This document shows, in pieces, positions 22,394-31,800 of a stretch of 64,000 bases of DNA. The first letter of the stretch is position 1, and the number at the start of each line of letters is the position of its first letter. Under the pieces are notes generated by a model that ran no database searches, was not told where the DNA came from, and worked only from the letters and a program-made list of their open reading frames with translations. The position numbers were made by a program, and so were the translations under genes. Source of the stretch: Pomphorhynchus laevis (taxonomy: Eukaryota; Acanthocephala; Palaeacanthocephala; Echinorhynchida; Pomphorhynchidae). The stretch covers positions 1-64,000 of the forward strand of contig WNNJ02001864.1 of assembly GCA_012934845.2 (NCBI GenBank), written 5' to 3'.

Positions 22394-25213
22394 ATGTTGG
22401 GGCATTGTGAAATACTCCATGGTAATGTTCGCAGTCTTATATCGAAGATAGATGAACTGAGATATAGAGTTCAGTTAATTCGTCCTAAATTACTCGCTAT
22501 CACAGAATCATGGCTATATAGTGATATTATTGATAATGAAGTCTCCATCCCTGGTTATCGGGTTTTCCGCAGTGATCGTAAAAGTGGAAGAGGTGGAGGT
22601 GTTATTCTTTATGTGAGCAACGATGTGAAAGTAACTATTCTTAGCACTTCTTCTTCTAATAAAGTCGAAAGTTTGTGGTGTCGGGTAAAATTCATGCATA
22701 CCGCTCCGCTTGTTCTGGGGGTAGTATATCGTTCACCCTTGGCCGCCACAGATAAACTGATTGGGGAAGTAGAACTTTATTCTAAAGGTACCTCCAATGT
22801 TTTAATACTTGGTGACTTGAATATGCCTTCGGTTGATTGGAATTCGTATACGGCTTTTCCTACTTGTGACCATGCTTCCTATGACCTTCTGGAGTGTATC
22901 ATCTATTGTGGTTTAACTCAGCATGTTCAAAATTTCACTCGTTTTGCTAGTGACAGTAGATCTCTATTAGATGTATGTTTATCTTCGAACAGTGAGATTA
23001 TTAACGCTATCCGTTATGATGCCCCGATCGGTATGTCTGATCATTGCGTATTGATCATTAGGTTAAGGTTTCAAGAAGATACTCGAGGTCCGCGTGAAAA
23101 TCAAGTGGTTAATGCTTTCAAAACCAACACAGGTGCAATTAAGTCAATACTTTCAACAGTTACCTGGCCAGATCCCGCTGTTGTTGGAGTACACGGCGCG
23201 TGGAATTACTTTCAGAGAACCTTAGAGTCGCTGCTTATTTTATTCTCTCCACTTAGAAGCAGGACACGTCGAAAAGATTCTCCCTGGTTCGATTCTGAGT
23301 TACGTTCAGCATTGAGGACTCGTAATTTGATCTTCAATCGCTACAAAGTTGGGGAGTGTAGTTATGATGTTTTTAAACAGGCAAGAAATTTATTCAATTC
23401 ATTGAAGAGAAAGAAGCGGTGTGCATTTGAGAATGCATTAGCTAACAAGTGTAAATACGATTTAAAGGTCCTTTTTCAGTACCTATCAAGCAGGGGAGCT
23501 GTTGATTCTTCGATTTGTCACTACTTCTATGACATTTCTGCGAATGACCTAGCTGAAGAGTTTGCGGCACACTATTGCACTTCAGTAGAGCCCGCAAATG
23601 AACATCAAACTTTTTGTATGGAAGCTAGTGTGCTGAACACTTACTCTGACACGTGTCTTGAGTTGGACCTTGACAATTTGATAACGCCAGCTAAAGTCTA
23701 TTCCGAATTACGCCGTCTAAAAGCAAATAATTCAAGAGGTTGTGACTTACTACCTTCTGTTTATCTGCGCAGATTAGCAGGCTCAATTTGCGTTCCTCTC
23801 TGTGCAATTTTTCGCCAGTCAATCTTGGAAAGATCTCTTCCTAATGTGTGGAAGCAGTCAATTGTTCTTCCCTACTTCAAGAAGGGAGATCGCTCTTCCG
23901 TCGAGAATTATAGGCCGGTGAGCATTACCTGCATTTGCTGTAGAGTGTTGGAGAGGTTTGTGCATCGCTACATGGTTGAGTTTTTTCGTGTAGGAAAAAT
24001 TTTAGTCCCTAATCAGCACGGATTTCGGGAGGGTTATTCAACTGTTTCAAATTTGCTTGATGCTCATCTTGATTGGACAGCGAATAAGACACATTATATC
24101 GATACAGACATTATATTCTTCGACTTTTCTAAAGCTTTTGATAGAGTAGATCATGGTCTACTTCTTCAGAAACTTGTCAATACTGGACTCCCAAACATAA
24201 TAGTTGATTGGATTAGAGAATTTCTTCGTGATCGTTGCTTTCGAGTACTTGTCGATTGGTCATTGTCTGTGTCTAGAGAATGTCATATTGGAGTACCTCA
24301 AGGTTCAGTTTTGGGTCCGCTTTTATTCAGCATTTATGTTAACGATTTGCCTGGGTGCATTCGCTCTCGATCATGTTTGTATGCAGATGACTTAAAAATA
24401 TGGCGGCCCATTCATTCATGTGAGGATGTTGATAATTTGCAAACTGACATAGATAATTTGGAGTTGTGGGCGGCGTTAAACAAGCTTGTGATAAATGTTT
24501 CGAAATGCAAACACATGCGTATTATTGGTAATGCTCGCAAGCAACTAACATCAGCTTGTTACACATATAAGGACTGTATTGTGGAAAGTGTCGATAGTTA
24601 CAAAGATTTAGGAGTATGGGTTACCTCTAATTTATCAACCAAAAAGCACACTGATCAAGCTTGTGCCAACTCCAATAAAATGATAGGTATGATTCGACGC
24701 GCGTTTGTTCGCGTTAATCCGACTGCTCTTCGGCCTCTGATTTTAGCACATGTATTGAGTAGACTTTTATATGCAGCTCCGGTTGTATACCCACGTACTG
24801 TGCATGAACATAAGAAATCAGAGAGGGTACTTCGCAGGGCAACAAAGCTAGCACCAAAGTTGGCGTCGCTGCCTTATGAAGACAGACTGAGATCATTAGG
24901 ACTTGAGACCGTCACATGGACCCGTCGGTACATGGATATGTGCCTTGTTTGGCATTTATTCCAACGTCCTCATCACCCTCTTCGGAGTAGGGTTCAACTA
25001 CGTTGTTCAAATGTTCTTCGCGGTCATTCTTTAACTATTCGAAGAAACAGAGTACAGAAATTGGGCGCGATGCAATTTGATAGAAGAATTGTTGAGCTGT
25101 GGAACAACCTTGATGCAGACACCGTTGGATGCAGTTCACTTAGTGCTTTTAAAAGAAGACTACGAATGGATCAAGCAATGTTTCGTGTTGCATTTCCTTA
25201 TTTTAAAAACTAA
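22394..25213 (+). CDS. LINE D ORF2: AP-endonuclease and reverse transcriptase
   Basis: The frame is open from 22247 and so overlaps ORF1; the first ATG is at 22394. The N-terminal ~230 residues are an AP-like endonuclease: HGNVRSLISKIDELR, LLAITESWL, GRGGGVILYVS, VVYRSPL, LILGDLNMPSVDW and MSDHCVLI (the SDH catalytic box). A connector with SPWFDSELR follows, then the RT: PYFKKGDRSSVENYRPVSIT, QHGFREGYSTVSNLLD, IIFFDFSKAFDRVDH (motif A), GVPQGSVLGPLLFSIYVNDL (motif B) and LYADDLKIW (motif C). The C-terminal domain ends LWNNLDAD and SSLSAFKRRL. No break is visible, so the enzyme may be active. It would nick target DNA and copy its RNA in place. Confidence 0.93.
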   Translation: MLGHCEILHGNVRSLISKIDELRYRVQLIRPKLLAITESWLYSDIIDNEVSIPGYRVFRSDRKSGRGGGVILYVSNDVKVTILSTSSSNKVESLWCRVKFMHTAPLVLGVVYRSPLAATDKLIGEVELYSKGTSNVLILGDLNMPSVDWNSYTAFPTCDHASYDLLECIIYCGLTQHVQNFTRFASDSRSLLDVCLSSNSEIINAIRYDAPIGMSDHCVLIIRLRFQEDTRGPRENQVVNAFKTNTGAIKSILSTVTWPDPAVVGVHGAWNYFQRTLESLLILFSPLRSRTRRKDSPWFDSELRSALRTRNLIFNRYKVGECSYDVFKQARNLFNSLKRKKRCAFENALANKCKYDLKVLFQYLSSRGAVDSSICHYFYDISANDLAEEFAAHYCTSVEPANEHQTFCMEASVLNTYSDTCLELDLDNLITPAKVYSELRRLKANNSRGCDLLPSVYLRRLAGSICVPLCAIFRQSILERSLPNVWKQSIVLPYFKKGDRSSVENYRPVSITCICCRVLERFVHRYMVEFFRVGKILVPNQHGFREGYSTVSNLLDAHLDWTANKTHYIDTDIIFFDFSKAFDRVDHGLLLQKLVNTGLPNIIVDWIREFLRDRCFRVLVDWSLSVSRECHIGVPQGSVLGPLLFSIYVNDLPGCIRSRSCLYADDLKIWRPIHSCEDVDNLQTDIDNLELWAALNKLVINVSKCKHMRIIGNARKQLTSACYTYKDCIVESVDSYKDLGVWVTSNLSTKKHTDQACANSNKMIGMIRRAFVRVNPTALRPLILAHVLSRLLYAAPVVYPRTVHEHKKSERVLRRATKLAPKLASLPYEDRLRSLGLETVTWTRRYMDMCLVWHLFQRPHHPLRSRVQLRCSNVLRGHSLTIRRNRVQKLGAMQFDRRIVELWNNLDADTVGCSSLSAFKRRLRMDQAMFRVAFPYFKN

Positions 25214-25296
25214 TTAATTTATTTACGAACTTATTGTGAGCCAGCTATTTGAGCTAATGCTCGTATGTTGTTGAATGTATAATAATAATAATAATA
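25214..25296 (+). promoter_or_regulatory. LINE D 3' stem-loop and (AAT)n tail
   Basis: GAGC (25238-25241), AGCT (25243-25246), ATTTG, AGCT (25252-25255) and GCTC (25259-25262) form a two-step stem-loop. It is followed by GTATGTTGTTGAATGTATAA and an AAT microsatellite. In CR1/L2-type LINEs, such 3' hairpins are recognised by the RT. The related stem GAGCT-GTTCA-AGCTC, with a similar downstream stretch, sits alone at 38954. Confidence 0.6.
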
Positions 25297-26360
25297 ATTG
25301 TTTTAATCTGATTAGACGCTGCTCCCTTTATTCTACATAATATGGTAGATTGGACGTTTAAGAAGAGTAGACGAAAAAATCAACAGCCTGTATGATCAGA
25401 ACTGCTTATCGGAGCCAATTTCATAACCTTGGTCGTGTAAGCAGTCACATTTGTATATATTACGTCTTAGCACCCTTATATCTCGTTAGAAAGTCAACGA
25501 TCAGCTGTAATCCAAAATTATGAGCGAAGTCGTCATAAGTAATTCTACTTAAATCGCCCAGTAGTAATACGTACTGATTAACAACAGTTATATCATTCAA
25601 TATGTTATTAAGAAGCAAGATAGATCTCGATTCATCTCCACTTGACGGCCGGTATATCAACACTGTCAAGATTAAAAGAAGACCTTTTGAACAAAGGTCG
25701 TTCCAAAGGTCGTTCAAAGGTTTTTTTTAAGAAAATTTATAAGTGTTCTAGCAAATTACAATTTCTGATGATGCTTCCAAACTGGAATCGAAAATTCAAT
25801 AAATTTTCTGACTCATGCGGGGCGTCTTGCGATTTCAATTTTGATCATTTAACATTGACACCGAGCACCTTCCGTTTCCATGACCTTTTGAACATTTCCA
25901 AAATTTCACAGCTAGGACTTCCAAATCAACATCAACGAGTTGCGAAATCACATCAACATTTAAGTTTGAGCTTTTTCATAGAAATATGCAATCCACTACC
26001 GACGCGGCAAGAACGATTGATATACAAATTTGAAAGCCTTGGATATTACAATATATACTCTTTTCGTCATTCAACCATGATTCTGTCAGAAATGCTATGT
26101 CTACTTCTTGAGTTAAAATAACAGACTCTAGATCGTTAATTTTTTAAATAGACTTATAACGTTACTATACATAATGCGCAGATTTCTAAAATTACAAGAA
26201 CTAGTATCTGACTGCAAAGCCGAAACATTTTGTGAAGTATTGAAGTCGCTAAGTTTCGAATGTATTACATAATATGCTACTCGTGAGCTTTCCATAAGAT
26301 CTCCAACACCATTTGTACTATAGGTCATAGAACACAACTTATCAATCACTCTACCCCTGT
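25297..26360 (-). pseudogene. LINE E, endonuclease half (5' side of the split element)
   Basis: From 26349 down, the minus strand reads LRIMYSNVISLFKKLTI (start of an AP-endonuclease), then LTQEVDIAFLTESWLND (catalytic region), then in another frame LILTVLIYRPSSGD, NILNDITVVNQYVLLLGD, and a SSSDHTG box near 25400. It continues into the connector sequence at 20460 across the LINE D insertion. Stops and frame changes are frequent. A short PLE-like piece interrupts it at 25729-25812. Confidence 0.65.
25729..25812 (+). ncRNA. Hammerhead-core-like motif, locus 2 (PLE tail relic)
   Basis: A 32-bp block (AAGAAAATTTATAA...TAGCAAATTACA, 25729-25760) matches 55241-55272 with one difference. It is followed by CTGATGA (25765-25771), stem GCTTCC/GGAATC (25773-25778 with 25784-25789, one mismatch) and GAAA (25790-25793). 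This is the order of the hammerhead core: CUGANGA, stem II, GAAA. Hammerheads are known from PLE terminal repeats. I could not identify stem I, stem III or the cleavage triplet, so activity is not claimed. Confidence 0.45.
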
Positions 26361-26439
26361 AAATTGTAAACTGCTATCCTGGGTTATCCATTTCTAATTT
26401 AGGGCGTTTTTCTCTCAAGGTAAATTTGAATCTCGTCAA

Positions 26440-26673
26440 GTACGCGCTAAATCCGAATGGTCCACAGTCTCCGATCCTTCCTCGTCGCAGCCCACTCGCC
26501 TGGAATCATCTCCCTCTCAAAGTCCGCCGCATTTCCTCCTTTTTCACATTCAAATATCTCCCTCGTTCCCACCTTCTCGACACATGATTTAGATTTTTTT
26601 TGTTTTCTTCGTGGTCATGAGCGCATCTGCCGGCACGCATTTGCCACGTAAAAATAAATCTTTTTTAAAAGTT
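26440..26673 (+). pseudogene. LINE B 3' end fragment
   Basis: Reads RSFLVAAHSPGIISLSKSAA-like C-terminal coding sequence (the 'LAWNQLPL' region of LINE B), then the family 3' UTR GTGGTCATGAGCGCATCTGC and ACGCATTTGCCACG, then AAAATAAATCTTTTTT. Its 3' hairpin is partly lost. Confidence 0.75.
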
Positions 26674-27011
26674 ACGTACAGTTATCATTAACCTTTCCTA
26701 GTCTATTTAATTCCAGATTAGCATTGTCACTAAGGTTTATATGGATAAATTGGCACACATTGCGTACTAAATCCTCTTCATTTTCACTAGTCACCGTCTC
26801 CAAAATTATGACTTTTTCTCTGCGTTTATCATTGTTACCAATTCTCTCGATAGAGATTGATAACTAATCAGAGTTTTTGGAACATTTGAAGATGCAATTA
26901 TTAATATATTTACCTCACATTTTATTGTTTTCTCTATCGATTTAGAAAAGAGCCCTGGCAAAGTGAGAGAATCAGCGATAATAAAAAATTCTTTGGTTAT
27001 AACTACTTACA
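26674..27011. other. Spacer between LINE B pieces
   Basis: No feature is recognised apart from AT-rich sequence. It may include the very 5' end of the LINE B copy that follows. Confidence 0.5.
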
Positions 27012-27175
27012 ACTAACGACTTGCATACTAACGACTTGCATACTAACGACTTGCATACTAACGACTTGCATACTAACGACTTGCATACTAACGACTTGCA
27101 TACTAACGACTTGCATACTAACGACTTGCATACAAACGAATTGCAGAATAACGAATTGCAGAATAACGACTTGAG
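27012..27175 (+). repeat. 15-bp minisatellite in LINE B 5' region, 11 units
   Basis: The unit ACTAACGACTTGCAT occurs eight times exactly from 27012, followed by three degenerate units (27132-27175). It ends 67 bp before the ORF1 ATG at 27243. It has the same position as the 14-bp array in LINE D but an unrelated unit; only AACGA is shared. Confidence 0.9.
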
Positions 27176-27242
27176 AAGGCTCCGACGTCTACAAAGTGAC
27201 AATGAAGACATCAGCTTAAGCGCACACTATTAAAAAATATTA

Positions 27243-28010
27243 ATGGGAGGACGTAAGAAAACAGCTACGACCGACACCAACTATGCTCAACTGCAAGTAC
27301 AGTGCTCGACACACGACTGCAGCGTCTGGACAACAATCGCCTGCGACAACAATAAGTCTGAAAGGGACTTCCTATGTGGATTTTGTGCAAACAAATTAAT
27401 CCGCAAACTCTCACATAAGCACATATCAACATCCAACAGGTCCACTCAAACTACCTCCGTCGTTTTCAATGTATATTCTCACCCACCGACCCTGTCACCA
27501 TATACACTTCCCAACTCATGTCAACTGCACTCCCGACACCCCCCCTTCCCGTCCCTCCTGTCTCGTTCCTCAATAACCTATATCCATCAATCAAAATCAC
27601 CTCCACCAACCTCCACGATCCTTCCACTCATAACCTTTCCTCACATCTCTTGCCAGCCTCTTTATTATCATTATCCTCTGTCTAGAGTCGTCAAACCTAC
27701 TCCCTCCATATCCTCAACTCCCAGCACTCCTATCGTGATCTCATCCACTCACGTCACTCGTCCTCCTTTACGGAAACGCTTTCCTTCTCGCGATTGTTGC
27801 GTCATCGTCACTAACATCACTCCTTCCACCTCCTTATCTCCACAAGCACGTCTCGACCACGATGTTTCCGCCTTTAGATCCATCCTCTCGTATCTTGTTT
27901 CTGCGGATAAACCATCATTTTTCAACGACATTTCTACTGTTGCATTCATCCGCCTAAACAAATCTTCTCAATCTAATTTTCTAAGCACCTTAGAAGGACT
28001 CCCCCTTTCA
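27243..28010 (+). pseudogene. LINE B ORF1, finger protein, 3' part lost
   Basis: ATG at 27243. Residues about 19-55 hold LQVQCSTHDCSVWTTIAC and DFLCGFCANK, the same PHD-like cysteine pattern as LINE D ORF1. After a proline/serine-rich stretch come RDCCVIVTNITPS and ARLDHDVSAFRSILSYLV, again matching LINE D ORF1 (RGCSVILAN..., ARLNDDIQSLRSILAHVL). The homology ends near 28000, where the frame runs on into ORF2 DNA in the wrong phase. An internal deletion therefore removed the end of ORF1 and the start of ORF2. Confidence 0.75.
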
Positions 28011-28039
28011 GTCCTTGCTCTTTTTTATTGCTCACTTGT

Positions 28040-29190
28040 CGTTCTTCTAATAAGATCACTCTGGATGTCGCCATTGTATACCGTCCGCGTTCATCAGCTC
28101 CTACCTCTTGATTTTGTTTTACCGAAATCGATGACTTCATTTCCCATTGTTCTTTGTCCTCAATCCCTTCACTCGTTCTTGGCTACTTCAACATCTGCCT
28201 TGACAGACCCTATTCAACCGATTCCATCAGGTTCATCAACATTCTATCCCACTACAATTTTAAACTTATCTTTACTGCTCCCACACATATCCTTGGCGCA
28301 GCACTCAACATCATCGCTGTCTTTAATCGTTTTGCTGCCTACACCTCACTGCCTATCGCCGATCCTCGTCTATCCGATCACATACTCATCATCCTTGATC
28401 TCATTTCCAACCACTCCTCGCTTCAAAGCGTCGACTCCGTCATGCTTTTCGAGTCTATCACCGCTCTCTCAGACGTGATATCCGGTCGCTCACTACGTCT
28501 CTCCGTGATTCTTATCTTACTCTTCGTCAATCTCATCTCCACCTACTACGTACCAAATTCAACTCCTTCTGGCAGCATAAAATCAACACTTCATTAAAAT
28601 CTAAGTCTCTCTGGCATACGTTCAACTCAATCCTTTTTCGCTTTTCTTTGTCTTGCAGCATCAATCCCCATGATTATTGGTCATTTCTTCAGACTAAAGT
28701 ATCCACGTTGCTCTCTCACAACCCCGTCTCAATTCCATCACACTGCTACTCGTCTCGCCGCATCCTCCCGTAACTCTTTCATATTCTTCCTGTCTCACCC
28801 GCCGAAGTCTCATCTGACCTCATTTCCTTGCCCAACAAAACCTCACCTGCCGATCCCCTAGCTACCCCCATACTTAAATCCATATGCTCATCGATATCCC
28901 CTTTCCTCACTACCTTGTTTAACTCGTCCATCCGCAGTCATATATTTCCTTTACACTGTAAATCCGCCATCGTTCGTCCCTTCCTTAAGTAAAATCACTG
29001 GACCCCTCACTTACTTCTAGCTATCGCCCAATTTCACTCCTCCCTACTCTTTCCAAGCTCTTAGCCTTATCTTAATGCAGATCAACGTTTATCTCTCTTC
29101 ATTTAATCTGTACCCTCTTTTCCAATCCGCTTTCAGCTCTAATCAATCCACAGAAATCGCCTGCATTAAAGTTTACAACGACCTACTCTT
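28040..29190 (+). pseudogene. LINE B ORF2 remnant: endonuclease end and first RT motifs
   Basis: In shifting frames this reads VAIVYRPRSSAPTS, SLVLGYFNICLD, LIFTAPTHILGAALNIIA and RLSDHILIILDL (AP-endonuclease). Further on come SSYRPISLLPTLSKLLA and FQSAFSSNQSTEIA...KVYNDLL (RT). LGYFN replaces the usual LGDFN, so a catalytic aspartate is missing here. It stops at about 29190, where unrelated sequence begins, so RT motifs A to E are absent. Confidence 0.7.
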
Positions 29191-29194
29191 GACA

Positions 29195-29360
29195 AGCGAA
29201 GCGAGACGGCAATTTGCAACTTGAATTAAAACCAAGAATTTTTTAACCAGTAAGTTTTTTAGCCAGTGTTGAGGTTGATTGGCGTATATGAATGAGCAGA
29301 GGATTCCACGAGAGAGGAGCAGGCACAGGGAATGAGCGGAAGCCAAAATAGGTAGAGTAG
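29195..29360 (-). pseudogene. Small LINE C-terminal scrap
   Basis: The minus strand reads GFRSFPVPAPLSWNPLLIHI followed by RQSTSTLAKKLTG, which is the common C-terminal 'R-x-F-x-V...WN-LP..IR...FKK-L' signature of CR1-like LINEs. The family is not resolved. Confidence 0.5.
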
Positions 29361-30384
29361 TTTATTATATTCATCAATATATCAATGTACCATAAACCTT
29401 CCTCTCGAGAATCACTTAGAAATATGAACTTTGGATAATGCACAAAAGAATAAAATATCAAATACTAGCGGCCAAAAGAATTTTTATCGCAGAAGCTCGG
29501 TTCAATCTTTGTAATAATATATTCAAAGTTCGGATACATGAACTGAGCACGAAGTCGTTCTTACCCATTTTAATTGACGAAAAATGGAAATAAATATTAG
29601 TAATTATTAATTAATTTTTATTTCGCTGTTATTTTAGTTATTATTACATAAAGTAAAGATACGTAGGAAACGTTTTGCATAAAGAATACATGAATGCACC
29701 ATCGATATTTGATAACTTTGTACAAAAATATTATTTTTATGGTTCATAAATATTCGTTTACATGAAATATCAAGAATGAGCAGTTACGCTTAGCAAATGA
29801 TACATTAGTCAAAAAATAAACTAAGAAAGCGGAATCGAAATCTGCCAAAAATAAAACTTTTTAATAATTAGTCCATTACAAATGCGAAGTAGCATCTCCA
29901 ATATTTTTGAATCATAAGAATTTCACATCAATTAATATCAGTGAATTGTTATATATCGACTTCCAAGGGAGCTGAAGCTCGTAAGGAAACATCACATCGA
30001 ATAAAAAAGAGAGAAAGAAAACGAAAAAACATCAAGAGTTCATGAGGTCAAGCTTTAGGCGTTCTTTGGATTGTACAGCAGAAGAGTCCTGTTACAATGG
30101 TCCAATTAGAAGAGTCCAATAAGAATGAGTCCTGGCGTTTTTATAATTTTTTTAAAAGCATAACCTGAAATTTGCTGTTTATGTTATTTCCATGTAATAG
30201 AATTAGGAAACACCAACAGGTATCATTCTAACAATGATAATGTATAATTGCTTTTATATTATATAATTATATTATACTATATATAATTAATACTATATAT
30301 AATTAATAGTATATATAACTATATAATATATAACCTTGCATAACCTATATACTATATAATACTATATATAATTAATACTATATA
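29361..30384. repeat. Composite block C: satellite unit, conserved module, module X, AT microsatellite
   Basis: 29390-29580 is a satellite unit, 29580-29940 the conserved module, 29980-30240 module X and 30240-30384 a TATATAATTA microsatellite. The order is as in block A (7490-8784). Confidence 0.75.
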
Positions 30385-31402
30385 TAACCTTGAGGGGTAC
30401 CACAAGGTTCAGTCCTAGATCCCCTGATTTTCTCTCTTCTGCTTGGCGATCTCTCTCCTTTATCAAACCTTACTCCTTTAACGTCATGCAATACGCCGAT
30501 GACATCCTCATCTATGCTCATGCACCCGCACATCGCATACACGATATCGGCATTTCTGCCTCCAACTGTATTTCTTCTATCTACAAACGTCTCTCCAATC
30601 TCCATCTCGTTCTAAACCCCGACAAGTCCAAAATAATGTGGATCCTCCCACGTAAACAAAACATATCTCCTCCCACTGTATATTTTGCCTCATCGATCAT
30701 CCCCATAGTCCACAATCTCACTTTCTTAGGCTTCCATTTCGATAATCACATTTTTCTTAAACCCTTCGTCTGTGACAAGGTCCGCTCATCTAACTTAATT
30801 CTCCGTGACATCCGCCGTATCTGCCCCCTTATCGACTTTCGTTCTTGTATGTCTCTTCTTTCATCGCTTCTTTTTCCTAAAATCGATTACTGCCTTAGCC
30901 TTTTCGCCAATTCTCCAAAATTCATAATCATACCCCTACAACGAATAATCAACACCGCCGTTCGAGTGCTCTTTCGTCTCCGTCGCTTCGACCACACATC
31001 CACATATTTTGCCCAACTCTCCTGGCCCACCATTCACATCCGCATCAAACTCCGGCTTCTTCTCGTAACTTTTCGTCTCATCGCTGTCGGCTCCCCATCG
31101 TTCATCAACCTTCCTTTCTTAGACGACACTCGCTCCACCTCGCTATCTCTGCGTTTCCATCATATCCTATTACTCCATGTTCCCAATTACTTCAACAACT
31201 ACGGTATTTGATCCTTCCTCGCCGCCGCCTCACTCGCCTGGAATCAACTCCCTCTCGACGTCCGTCGCGCCCCCTCCTTTATCACATTCAAACATATCCT
31301 CCGTGCACACCTTCTCGACACATGATTTACATTTTTGTTTTATTGTGGTCATGTAAGCGTGCGCTGGCACGCATTTGCCACGTTAAAATAAATCTTTTTT
31401 AT
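30385..31402 (+). pseudogene. LINE B, RT to 3' end (block C)
   Basis: The longest LINE B 3' copy here. It has RT motif B near 30390 (GVPQGSVLDP in the frame of the YADD box), MQYADDILIYAH at 30487, LGFHFDNHIF, then SSNLILRDIRRICPLIDFRS, LLFPKIDYCLSLFAN, PLQRIINTAVRVLFRLRRFD and FLDDTRSTSLSLR. The end is AAASLAWNQLPLDVRRAPSF in another frame. The 3' UTR carries a hairpin (31357-31372) and ends AAAATAAATCTTTTTT. One frame change lies near 31200. Confidence 0.88.
31357..31372 (+). promoter_or_regulatory. LINE B conserved 3' UTR stem-loop
   Basis: GCGTGC-GCTG-GCACGC forms a six-pair stem with a tetraloop, about 25 bp before the 3' terminus. The same stem occurs at 42814-42829 (loop GCTG), 57210-57225 (loop GCCA) and, on the minus strand, 63492-63477 (loop GCCG). 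The stem is constant while the loop varies, which suits an RT recognition hairpin. Confidence 0.55.
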
Positions 31403-31800
31403 ATAAATGCTCTTCGAGTTCCACATGAAAGTTTGCTTAGCTTGTTGTATAATTATGGAGATTTTCGTTGCTGTGTAGGTCGATTTCCTGCGTAATAGAT
31501 TTTTTAGAGTTAGGGTTGAAAGGAATTTATCTTTCTCCAAACGTGTAAATTGTGGAGTTCCGAAGGGTAACTCGATCATCTTTTTCATTGTTTGCCTTAA
31601 TAACTTGATGCTAAGAATCCAGAACCCTTGCTTGTCTTTTGCGGACGACCTCAAACTTTGGCCTGTTAATATTAGTGATACGTATGGTCGGTTCCTACAT
31701 CACGACCTTGATCGAATGCACAAATGGAGTGAAGCTATGGGTATGAAAATAAACGATGATATAAGTGTTCATATATATGAACACTTTTCTTATATCTTAA
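31403..31800 (+). pseudogene. LINE C RT fragment (block C)
   Basis: Starts ATAAATGCTCTTCGAGTTCC right after the LINE B tail. It reads RFFRVRVERNLSFSKRVNCG, GVPKGNSIIFFIVCLNNL, PCLSFADDLKLWPVNIS and HKWSEAMGMKIND. It is slightly more complete here than in blocks A and B (the SEA residues are kept). It ends in an ATATATGAACAC inverted repeat near 31775-31790. Confidence 0.7.

Larger units (their letters stand above)
20500..25296 (+). mobile_element. LINE D, apparently intact CR1-like element, nested in LINE E
   Basis: The element holds a 16-copy 14-bp minisatellite, an intact ORF1 (487 codons), an intact ORF2 (about 940 codons from its first ATG) and a 3' end with a stem-loop and an (AAT)n tail at about 25277-25296. 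Both flanks are LINE E sequence in the opposite orientation. Intact frames suggest a recent insertion. The exact 5' end and target-site duplication could not be placed by eye. Confidence 0.85.

Noticed and set aside
25642-26121. 159-codon open frame on the + strand
   Set aside because: It runs antisense to the LINE E endonuclease remnant and across the hammerhead-like relic; composition is not protein-like and no family is recognised.
26972-27233. Repetitive open frames on both strands (CKSLV and HTNDL repeats)
   Set aside because: They are translations of the 15-bp minisatellite, whose period is a multiple of three.
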